Source: Cephalotus follicularis (lineage: Eukaryota; Streptophyta; Magnoliopsida; Oxalidales; Cephalotaceae). Taken from it: a stretch of 64,000 bases of DNA. The stretch lies in assembly GCA_001972305.1 (NCBI GenBank), contig BDDD01001953.1:11686-75685 (forward strand). Reading direction: 5' to 3'. Positions 44,490 to 54,556 of the stretch are shown piece by piece. The translations under genes were made by a program, and so were the position numbers. The first letter of the stretch is position 1, and each line of letters begins with the position of its first letter. Below the pieces are notes generated by a model. The model ran no database searches, had not been told where the DNA came from, and was given only the letters and a program-made list of their open reading frames with translations.

Positions 44490-46942
44490 ATGGCTAGTCA
44501 AGAGCAATCCAGTGGGTTTTCTTCTGTTTCTCCCCTAGCAGTCGAGCCCTTGGCCATGGTGGTTCCCACCGCTGAGAGGCCACTTGGTGTTGAAGGTAGC
44601 CTGGGGGCTGCGGTGGGTGACCCTGTGCACCCATTGCGGGGGCTAATCCTCCTCCTTCTAAAAATTGTTTCGATGTAAGCACCCTCAGCCGTGCTGAGGT
44701 GAAAAATCTCTCTAAGAGGTATAACTTTCCTCGTGGGTTAACCTACTGCCTTCCTTCGGATCCTCGGATGGTTACCATGAGAAGAGAAGGTCTCTTTGTG
44801 ATCTTCGAAGGGGCACTCTCTCATGGTCTGAGGGTCCCAATTCCCTCCTTTGCCATCTCTGTGTTAGTCAACTTTAGTCTTCATCCCTCACTTCTTCAAC
44901 CTCAGTCCTGGAGCTTTATGATTGGCTTCCTCGTCAAGTGTATAGAGTCCGAGGTGGACGCGACAGTGAACCTTTTCAAAGAGTTCCACATCCTCTCGGC
45001 CACGCCCAAGAAGAGTGGGTATTTTTTCAAATCTCGCTCTAGGGTGAAAAAACTTCTCCTCAACCCTACCAAGTCCATAAAACATTGGAGGAAGAGGTAT
45101 TTTCTGATAAAGGACTTCGAAGGATACACTCCCTCTCCCTGTTTCGATTCTCTAGACACGACATCTCTGAACAGGAGATCTTGTCTGACCTCGGCGGAGA
45201 AGGTCGGATTCAACAAGCTCCTGGCCCTTGAGCCAGAGGATATGAACTCCACAGTCCTTGAGGATCGTCTACTCCAAGCTGGGCTGAGCGTGGTCCTCGG
45301 ACAAGGATCTCGCTGGGATGGAGCCGCAGAGGATATCTTAGAGCGAGAGGGATATCAAGATAGTCCCTTGCTCCCAGTGTCGGAGGAACGCTGTATAAAG
45401 CCTTTGCCTCCTCTGCTCCTCAGTTTAGCATTATTTTTATTCTTCTTGTATTTCAGAACTTTGACCCTGACTTTCATGTCTTCTTTCAGCTATGGCTCCT
45501 CGCTGTGATTTCTTTGCCATCATGAAGGCTACCAACAAGAGGAAGGCCCCTGCAGCAGGTGGACCAAAGCCTAAGGGGAAGACTGCCATAGCTGAGGGGT
45601 CAAGGCCATTTACCAAGACTCCTCCACATGTTCGGGTGTCTGCTGCTATTACAGAGAAGAGGAAGGAGGCGGGCAAGAGGACTGCAGATGAAACCTCCCC
45701 CGCTGACGAGCATGTTCCTCTGATGAAGAGGAGCAGAAAATAGAAGGTTGTTGATGGAACTAAAAAAGGGAGGGAGGTCGAGGACGTCGCTGCCCTCGGA
45801 GCGAGCTCGCAGGATCCAATCATCATACCTCCAACTCGGGAGGCTGAGGACCTGCGGAACGAGTTTGAGGACATGGATTATACCAAGATGCACCTCAATG
45901 CTCCTGGGGTCCCCCAAGCAGTCAGTCGTCTGGTCTTCTTCCCTTTGGAGATGGAAGCAAGGGAGAAATGGTCCAACGAGGAGTTGGTAACCCATTGTCT
46001 GCGGAGCAACTTGAGGGTAAACGATCTCTTCCCTAGTTGCCTTGATTTTTCCTATGTCTTGGATTTTCATAGTTGCTGATATATGTGATTCTCTGATAGG
46101 CTCTGAACAACACTCAACTGCTGGTGGACAACTTCACTGCAGTGGTGGCCAGGGATAGAGAGCTGAGGTCGAGCATGGCTACGTTGGAGGAAACTGCCCG
46201 CTCGGCTCAAACTCAACTGAACGAGGTTCTCAAAGTTCAGGAGTCCTTGGTTGAGAAGAAGAAGCAAGCAGTTGAGGACTTGGAGGAGGAGAGGGCTGAC
46301 AGGAGGGAGATGGTGGCAGAGCTGGAACACACCAGGAAGAAGTGCCAGGAGCTGGAGGCGAAGCTCATTCGCCAGCAGAGGAAAGAGCAGGAACTGCTGA
46401 AGAGGGAGCAAGACAAGGCTGTGGCAGACTTCAAAGGCTCAGAGGAGTTCAAGCAGTCGTTGAGATCCTCCGTGGAGGAATTCAAAAGCTCAGATGAGTT
46501 CGAGAAGGTTGTGTTCGAGGAAGCAGTCGAGTACTTCCGCCGGGGCTTCTATGCCTGCAGGAACTGGGTCTCTTCTCTGTGTCCCGACGTCCCACTGGAT
46601 GGAGTGGTGTATGGTCCCTCTGCCAAGACCTTTGACTTCTATCCAGAGGGAATTGATGCGGAGGAAGAGAAGCTCCATCTTGAGTTGGAGGAGGGAGTCT
46701 CGTCTGCCATGGTGGACGAGCTGTCGATTCCAGGTTCACCAGACTTGGTTGTTCTTGTTGCAGATCCTGCTTCGACCTCGGACCCTACACTGGACCCCCC
46801 TGCTATTCCTTCTTCATCAGCTCCAGTGGCCCCCTTTACTGGATTTGAAGCTCCTCCTCTGCCTTCCATTGAGGCCTTCTTCGCTCCTCCACCCCAATAT
46901 GAAGATCCTCTGCCCGAGCACGAAGATCCTCCTCAGTCCTAG
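44490..46942 (+). CDS. Gypsy #2 antisense spliced gene, coiled-coil protein
   Basis: Extra gene on the strand opposite to pol. Exon A starts at ATG 44490 (MASQEQSSGFSSVSPL), needs one frame change near 44640, then reads VKNLSKRYNFPRGLTYCLPS, GLFVIFEGALSHGLRVPIPS, LFKEFHILSATPKKSGYFFK and KLLALEPEDMNSTVLEDRL to about 45390, resembling Pfam Transposase_28. A probable intron of about 95 bp ends with TTTCAG at 45490. Exon B (45491-46016) is basic (ATNKRKAPAAGGPKPKGK, MKRSRK), has one TAG at 45741, and ends HCLRSNLR. A clear 83-bp intron is at 46017-46099. Exon C (46100-46942) is a long coiled coil (LEETARSAQTQLNEVLKVQ to KREQDKAVADF), then GFYACRNWVSSL, VYGPSAKTFDFYPEGIDAEE and a Pro-rich tail ending at TAG. 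Function unknown; nuclear location is a guess from the basic linker. Confidence 0.78.
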
Positions 46943-48103
46943 TTTCTTGCTTTCATTTTGTAATAGTCTTTAGTTTTCCTTGTAATCTTTTCAGTTTATG
47001 AATAAAGAAAAACTTTTTGCATTCTCTGGTTTTGCTTTTGGCTTCTGTATGATGTGGTTGACCTCTGCGTGTATGTACACGTTAACAGTTCCCTTAGGAA
47101 TTTTGTTTTTACTGTGACCTCCGACTTCTCGTACAAGTAGATACTTTACTCCAAAAGTACCTAAGTCACTTATTAAAGATATTAGTAAAAGACCTTTTGT
47201 GTTCTCGGACTTTATCTTTGGTTGGTTCCTTATGTTGTGTGTTTGAGCTTCGTGTGTATATGTGTGATGATAATTCCCTTAGGAATTTTAACTTAGCCCA
47301 AATCACTAACTCTTCGTAGATGAGATCACTTAAGCTTGGCAGTCCTCGTATGACCCTTTACTTCAAAAGTGCTGAAGTAATTGTAACTCAGTCTTCAAAA
47401 ATTTTATTGTACTCATATATTGAGTTCTTGGTCTGCTCGGACAAGTTCCTATGGGTTTGCCGAGGAGAGTGTCATCTGACCTATTAGGTTTTAGGACAGG
47501 TCGGCTGAGCTTGCAGTCCACATAGGGACACTTGTATTAAAGTGCTCAGTCCAACGAGCTTGATCGTTGCGAGTTCCCATGGATTCGCCTTTCAAGTCAC
47601 GACTTTAGGTCTGGTTGGACAAGTTCCTATGGTGTTGCCGACCAGTGTTTGCTCCCTTAGGAGTCTTAGTGCTTCCTTGGAAGTCTTTGGGTGCGCTCCT
47701 TGGAAGGAGTCTTTGCTGACGAGTATAGGGGTTTTCCTCGGAAGGAAGCTTCCGTATGCTCCTCGGAAGGAGGCTTCTGTGTGCTCCTCCGAATGAGGCT
47801 TTCATAGGTGCATCCTTGAATGCTTTCTCGGATGTCTGTTACCTCGGTCTGCTTGAGACCTCGTCTTGTGTTGGTTTTCCTTTTGAGGGTTAGTCTTCGT
47901 AAGACTTTAGAAAGCTTTGGATCTCTACGTGCCCCCTTGGGGGCATGGTCCGAGATGCTTAGAGTAAAGATCGAGGGAGTTGATCGGTGGCTGTTCAGAG
48001 GTTTGAGGACATGAACATTGGATCTTCGGTCCCTTGTAAACTTGGAACTATGATACTGAACACAAATTTTGAAAAATTCAACTTCATTCAGAACATCTTA
48101 CAA
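46943..48103. other. Gypsy #2 spacer between antisense gene and integrase
   Basis: Non-coding. Both genes converge on it, so it must hold the 3' ends of both transcripts; AATAAAG (47001-47007) just after the antisense stop is a possible polyadenylation signal for that gene. At 47640-47830 the words CTCCTCGGAAGGAGGCTTC repeat imperfectly about four times. Confidence 0.65.
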
Positions 48104-49285
48104 TCATTGATAGTACTTCCTCAGATGCTCGGCATTCCAAGCTCTGGCGATCTCCCTAGCCCCCAAAGTTTCAAGTTTGAATGTTCCTGGGCGAAGGACC
48201 CTTTTGATTTTGTATGGCCCTTCCCAGGCAGGGGCTAGCTTTCCTCTGGTACCAGTAGGATCTGCAATGGCTGAGTTGCGTAGGACTAGATCTCCTTTTC
48301 TTAGTGGTATGGAGCTTACCCTTTTGTTATAGTAGCGGCTTACCCTCTGCTGGTAGGCTGCAACTCTAATCACAGCTTTGTCTCTGAGCTCTTCCACTAG
48401 GTCGAGGAGGCACCTAAGTCCTTCTTCGTTGTTGTCTTCAGTAAAGTGTACAACTCTTGGTGATTGTATTCCAATCTCCACTGGTATCATGGCTTCAGCT
48501 CCAAAACAAAGGCTGTATGGGGACTCGCCAGTTGTGGTCCGAGGAGTTGTCCTATATGCCCATAGCACACTTGGTAGCTCCTCTGTACATCTTCCTTTGC
48601 TATATTCTAAGTGCTTCTTAAAACCCGAGATTATTTCTCTTTTGATCGCCTCGGCTTGACCATTACTTTGGGGGTAGGCTACTGAGGCAAGCCTATGCTC
48701 TATCCTCCATTCCTTGCAAAAATCACGGAAGGCTTGGCAATCAAACTGTTTACCATTGTCTGAGACGATTGTCCTCGGGACTCCAAATCTATAGATGATT
48801 GACTTCCATACGAAGCTCTCCGTGTTCTTCTCAGTAATTGTGGCTAGAGGTTCTGCTTCCACCCACTTGGTAAAGTAGTCCACTGCTACAATGAGAAACT
48901 TCCTCTGACCTGAAGCCATGGGTAGTGGTCCGATGAAGTCCATTCCCCCATTGTGCAAAGGGCCATGAGGCCGTGATAGACGTTAGAGGTTGAGAAGGTC
49001 TTCTGCTTATGTTCGCGTTCCTCTGACACTTGTCACACTTCCTTACCAAGTCTATAGTATCTTGATGCATAGTTGGCCAGTAGTAGCCTTGCCTCAATAG
49101 CTTGTGAGACAATGTTCTGCCCCAGTGTGGTTGCCACAAATTCCTTCATGGACCTCCCTTAGAGCATAATTGGCCTCCAAGGGGTTCAAGCACCTCAGCC
49201 AAGGGAATGAGAAAGATCTTTTGTAGAGGATCCCATCTCGGAACTGGAATCTATTTGCTCTGTAGACCAGCTTCCTGGCCTCCAC
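48104..49285 (-). pseudogene. Gypsy #2 integrase
   Basis: Nearly intact. The H2C2 finger (REVHEGICGNHTGAEHC, then RKCDKCQRN) spans a frameshift near 49100-49140. The core is open from about 48958: GMDFIGPLP (first Asp), TIVSDNGKQFDCQAF (second Asp), NGQAEAIKREI (Glu). C-terminal text includes GRCTEELPSVLWAYRTTPRT, KGDLVLRN and WEGPYKIKRVLRPGTFKLE, ending AEHLRKYYQ. One further frame change lies near 48960. This is the best-preserved Gypsy domain in the window. Confidence 0.93.
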
Positions 49286-50015
49286 GGGGTCCTAGGGCTG
49301 GATCCCGTTCCTCAGCCAATTGATAAAGGGAGTCATCCAGTTTGGCTCCTGTGGTACGTCTATATCCATTACATCTACTTCAGAGATGGTCGGCCGATCC
49401 AGGTAGTCTACTAGTACAGTTTGACTCTTCTCCAACTCCTCTGCCGTGGCAAGTTTTGATAACTAGTATGCTCGGACGTTCTCTGCCCTGGGTACTTTCA
49501 CAATCCTTAGAATTTCGAATGCTAACTTCATGCCCTGAAAATAGGATAAGTATTTTACCATAGGGTCTTCTCTGGCCTCATACTCCCCATTTGCCAAACC
49601 AACCACTAGCTGACAATCACTGGAGGCTTCTATCTTTTGCACCTCCAAGTGCTTTGCAATCGTCGGTCCAGCTATCAGAGTTTCCCACTCAGCTTCGTTG
49701 TTTGTAGCTTTAAACTTAAACCTCAGGGCATACTCCAACGTCCAACCATCTGGACTCATCAATACTAACCCTACCCCACTGCCAGTGAGGCAGGACGAAC
49801 CGTCCACGGATAATTTCCAAATTCCCCTCTCGCTCTCGGAGGGGTCCTCCTCCATACACTTCGTAGGTGTATTATCTCCAACAAAGTCGGCCAGTACCTG
49901 TGATTTGATTGCTGGTCTGGCTTCAAACTTCACATCATACTCGCCTAGCTCAACTGACCACTTGATTAACCTGCCTGAGGTGTCAGGCTTGGCAAGAACT
50001 TATTTGAGTAGTTTG
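49286..50015 (-). pseudogene. Gypsy #2 RNase H region
   Basis: RNase H-like domain with WKLSVDGSSC (first Asp), ATNNEAEWETLIAG (Glu) and ASSDCQLVVGLANGEYEARE (Asp), so the catalytic set is complete. Preceded by FEARPAIKSQVLADFVGDN and followed by VPRAENVRAY-stop, then LSKLATAEELEKSQT and the lead-in to integrase. One frameshift separates it from RT near 50016-50040. Confidence 0.88.
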
Positions 50016-51368
50016 TCAGTCAGAATCTTGATTGTATGGGCTTGGAAATATGGTCAATTTCCTGGCCGAGATGATCAAAGCATAGGCATACTTCTCCACC
50101 TCTGGGTACCTCCCTTCGGCATCGTTCAGAGCCTTGCCGACGTAGTATACTGGCTTTTGAACTTTTTCTTCTTCTCTGACTAGCACTGCATTCACTGCGC
50201 CCGAGGTGGCCGCAAGGTACAAATACAAGTCTTCCCCATCCTTAGGTTTCGAGATCAGAGGATGGGAAGCCAGGTATTCCTTCAACTTGTCGAAGGCTGC
50301 TTGACAGTCTTCTGACCAAGAGAATCCCTTGGGATCCCTAAGTATTTTGAAGAAGGGAAGGCACTTCTCTGCTGACTTTAACACAAACCTGCTCAGGGCT
50401 GCAATCTTCCCATTCAATCTTTGGACATCCCTGATGGTTTGAGGAGGCCTCATGCTTTGAATTGCCGAGATCTTCTCTGGGTTGGCCTCTATCCCTCTAC
50501 TAGAGACCATGAACCCGAGGAACTTTCCCGAGGTGACCCCAAACGTGCACTTGGACGGATTGATTTTCATATTATACCTCCTCAGCACCTCAAACGTCTC
50601 CTCCAATTCTTTTATATGGGGGTTCCTGGCTGGGGTCTTGACGAGCATGTCGTCGATGTAGACCTCCATGTTTTTCCCAATTTGAGGCTCAAAGATTTTG
50701 TTAACCAGACGCTGGTAGGTGGCCCCTGCATTCTTCAAGCCAAAGGGCATAACCTTGTAGCAGTACATTCCTCAGTCCGTTATAAATGCTGTCTTGGTCT
50801 CATCAGGTTTATACATGGGAATTTGATTATATCCTGAGTAGGCGTCCAAGAAGCTTAATATTCTGTAACCCGAGGTTGCATCTACCAGTTGGTCTATCTT
50901 CGGGAGAGGGAAGTGATCCTTTGGGCAAGCTTTGCTGAGGTCTGTGAAGTCTATGCACATCCTCCATTTGCCATTTGCTTTTTTGACTAGCACTGGATTT
51001 GCCAGCCAGTCTGAGTAGTGCACTTCCCTTATGAACCCTGCCTGCAACAGCTTGCTCACCTCCTCTGCTATTGCCTGCTGCCTCTATGGGGAAAAGTTCC
51101 TCTTCTTTTGTCTGTTCAGAGGCCTAGCTGGGTCCACGTTTAGTTTGTGAACCATTAAGTCTGGGCTGATCCCAGGGACCTCCTCTGCCGACCAGGCGAA
51201 AACGTCTTTATTATCTCGGAGGAATGTTATTAATTCCCCCTTCTCCACCTCTCCAAGTGGTGAGCCAACTTGGAACACTTTCTCATTGTTTCCCTCTTCC
51301 ATGGGCACTTGGAGCACATCCTCAACAGGCTGTGGACGCTCTGGTTCCATGTCTCCTCTGAGCTCCAT
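50016..51368 (-). pseudogene. Gypsy #2 reverse transcriptase
   Basis: Single frame from 51368 to 50016 with two stops (51084-51086 and 50772). N-terminal linker MELRGDMEPERPQPVEDVLQ, then ELITFLRDNKDVFAWSAEEV-like text. Palm motifs: CIDFTDLSKACPKDHFPLP, LSFLDAYSGYNQIPM, MPFGLKNAGATYQRL and the catalytic YIDDMLVKTP. RNase H-connection text: LYLAATSGAVNAVLVREE and YYVGKALNDAEGRYPEVEKY. It shows the uninterrupted form of the site where Copia #1 entered Gypsy #1. Confidence 0.93.
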
Positions 51369-52058
51369 GTTTGCTATGAGGAGAGCCTTGTCCTTCCCCT
51401 TGTCCGAGATGGCAGTTTTGTAGCACTGCCTTGCTGCCTATTGGTCTCCTCTGACCTTCCCCACGCCAAACCTTGTTGGAAACTTCATCAATAAGTGTCT
51501 CGTAGACACTATAGCCTCCAACAAGTTCAGACCTGGTCGCCCCACTATAGCATTGTAGGGGCTGGGTGTGTCCACTACCAGGAATGTCATCTCTACCTGA
51601 GTCTAGCGTGAGGCCGTGCCTGCAACCACAGACAGGTTGATAGATCCTAGATGATGGATCATCTCACCTACAAAGCCAACCAATGGGGTCTTTATGGGCT
51701 TTAGCTAGTCTGCCGGTATCCTCAGCTGGTCAAATGCATGTTTATATAGGATATCGGCTGAGCTGCCACTGTCAATGAGGATTCTCTTCATGGTGAAGAG
51801 TTCCACCAAAAGATTTACCACCACTGGATCATCGTGAGGGAGACGTACTCCCTCATAGTCCACCTCCGAGAAGGTTATCACCTCCTCGCCCCCCCCAGAG
51901 ATGGTGTGGATGACACCTCTGGGTTGTTGCTGCTGCTGCTCCTCTTGTTGCTGAGGAGCCTCTTCTTTTCTATGCTCCCTCCTTCCTTGGGGAGCATCTC
52001 TGTCCACGTACTTGCGCAGATGTCCCTTTCTAATCAAGTCCTCAATCTAATTTTTCAG
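51369..52058 (-). pseudogene. Gypsy #2 aspartic protease
   Basis: In the gag-RT frame. The active site is RILIDSGSSADILYKHAFDQ (DSG visible). In-frame TAG at 51707-51705 after QLRIPAD is at the same codon as in Gypsy #1. Further stops follow before the text [20 protein letters not shown]. Stops at 52059-52061 and just downstream (LKN-stop) separate it from gag. A Gln-rich run (QQEEQQQQQPRG) lies ahead of the protease. Confidence 0.88.
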
Positions 52059-53083
52059 CTACCTGCACTCCTCTGTATCGTGTCCGTGGTCACGATGGTA
52101 CTGACAGTACTTCTCAACGTTCATGTTCTCTGTCGGGGACCTCAACTTCTCAGGCCACTGGAAAGGGACTTTGTCTTGCTCCACAGCAAGTATCCTGGTA
52201 CGTGTGTCCAGGAGGGGGGCAAAATTGTTGTAAGATAGGATTGGCACCTCTCCCATGGATGAACCCTCACGTCTGGAGAGTTTGTGTCTAAGGTCTTCCT
52301 TGGTCAATTCTGACCTTTCCATCCTCTTCTCCTTCCTCTCGGGAGCATTTCGTGAATGCTCTCGTTTCTCCTCCTGATGGCCAGACCAGGGTGTCTTTTG
52401 TTTCTTGGTTGCCATCTCTTCCTTGGCATTGACATATTTCTCTGCTCTCCTCAGCAGGTCTGCCATGTCCGTTGCAGGTCTCTTCAAAAGAGATAAGGTG
52501 AATGAGGAGTTGCTCCTCAGCCCGCTGTTCAAAGCTGCCAGTGCAAAGGATGGCTCCAAATCCTTCACTGTGAGAGATTCCCTGTTGAACCTGGTGAGGT
52601 AATCCCTCAGTGACTCATCTTTTCCCTGCACCACATTGATCAAGTGGGTGGAGTTCCTCCTCTGCGTGGTGCTGCTGAGAAACTTAGTTACGAACAGTTC
52701 CGTAAACTGATCGAAGTTCTCCACCGAATTCTTCGCCAAGGTGAAATACCATGACTGGGCAGCTCCAATCAAGGTCGCGGGGAAACCTCGGCAAAGCATA
52801 GCGTCCGAGGCCTGGTACATCCACATAGCTTGAATGTAAGAGCGTACATGCTGGATGGGGTTCGTGGACCCATCATATTTATCAAGGCTGGGGTAGCGAA
52901 ACCCGCTGGGGACTTGCTCCGCCATGATCTCGGACGTGAAGGGGTGGGCGCTAATGTTTTGCACCTTGGATAGATGCCCCCTGTGCTGTTCCACTCCTCG
53001 GAACCTTCTTTCCAACTCTGCAAGCCTTCTATCCACTGCTTGCTCCACATCCTCTATGTTCCTAGCCCTGCTAGAAACACGTG
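52059..53083 (-). pseudogene. Gypsy #2 gag, C-terminal part
   Basis: Open frame MEQAVDRRLAELERRFRGVE onward, with the gag core: LDKYDGSTNPIQHVRSYIQA, GAAQSWYFTLAKNSVENFDQ, FLSSTTQRRNSTHLINVVQG. A basic linker and the zinc-knuckle-like CQYHRDHGHDTEEC follow. The N-terminal part continues at 56680-57255 on the other side of the inserted LTR element: GGSR before and VSSRARNIEDV after the insertion join in frame. Confidence 0.92.
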
Positions 53084-53948
53084 TGTAGCGCCCCCGACCC
53101 GAGTCCGCTTTAAGCTCAAAGCGAGCCCCGAAAATCGGTGCGTTACGTGGGTGTAACCCTTGACCGTCAAATCATATAACCATTTAATGATCCATTTCAT
53201 ATCATTTAATCTTGGCTTAGATTTAAATCCTAACATTATTACTCAATAACTTCACAGGATCGCATATGCTTACATCTTTGAAAGATCAATTTCAAAATGT
53301 CATATTCTCATTATCATATTTACATTTGTACATCATTAATCATATAACCTTACACAGCGGAAAAACGTAATCTTATCACATCATAAAATAATCATATACT
53401 CGCCTTTTTCCATTAACATCTCATACACTCAAGTATGTTCAATAACTATTGATATCATCATAACTATAGCATTCGACTTTATACGTTCACATCTACACAT
53501 CATCTATCATGAAACATTACACAACAGACAACCTTAACTTATTACATTATGAAACGTTTATACAAACATCATAGCATAACATACTTTCTTTCCGAAACAT
53601 CTTCTTATGAGCTTCCTCTAAAGCTCACATTCTTCATTCGATCGTTCCCTGAAAATAGTTTATTTGAAAACAAAACATTGCAAGGAGTGAGCTTTTAAGA
53701 GTCCAGTAAGAATCATAGTCATAAAATGTTATCGAAGTCCGTTATTTTTGATAATTTATATCAAAACATTTCACTCATCATACATTTCATAATATCTTTG
53801 AAAATCATCTTCTAGTTTTTATAAAACCAGAGCATTTCTAAAATCATACATTTTCTGGTATATATAACCAGCATACTTAAAACAATTAAAACGTTTTCCA
53901 ATCATACCTTCTTTTGGCTTGTATCACAGCCATACTTGAAAACATAAG
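53084..53948 (-). repeat. Inserted element, 3' LTR (truncated by gap)
   Basis: 865 bp almost identical to 54557-55421 (single-base differences only). It runs straight into the run of N, so the remaining 1.25 kb of the LTR is not shown. Confidence 0.9.
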
Positions 53949-53973
53949 NNNNNNNNNNNNNNNNNNNNNNNNN
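53949..53973. other. Assembly gap (25 N)
   Basis: Fixed-length run of N. By comparison with the right LTR it should hide at least the rest of the left LTR and part of the internal region of the inserted element. Confidence 1.
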
Positions 53974-54556
53974 GGAGCCTGGCGATACGAAACGGCTCCT
54001 AAGGGGCGCTGGAACTGACCTCGACGGGTCAGTACCATAAAGTGGAACCGCTTCTTAAGCCACCTCTTGAAGCTAGTCAAATGCCTTGACAAGCATTGAT
54101 TCAAAGAGTCGTCGTGGTGCGTCTCCTCCTTGAGGTGGGTGAACTAGTTACACCGACGTCCCTTTTCTACTCAGTGACTCCCTAATGGAGTGGTCTTTCT
54201 TGCTAACTTACACTTATACATTTCTTCCATTTGACATATGCGAGAATAAAATTCATCTCGGCTCATCGCTAGGATCCTTCTTAAAATTTATTTCTCTTCT
54301 CGAAGTTCCTCATTCCTAGTGATTAAATCTTATACTAGTCTCCAAATGATCTGACTCAATCTTTAATGACATCTAAAGAAATCATATCGGAAAATATTTC
54401 CACACATCTTATATCCTCAATTATAACAAAATCAACTTTCTGATATAATAATATTAAACTCTTCATATTCCATAATAATATCAAACTCTCTGATAAAATT
54501 TCACTAATACCATTACTATAATCAGTACTAGTCACCAAAATATCTCTGATACCATT

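Noticed and set aside
53886-54104. 72-codon minus-strand ORF crossing the assembly gap
   Set aside because: Contains undetermined residues from the run of N; not evidence of a gene.
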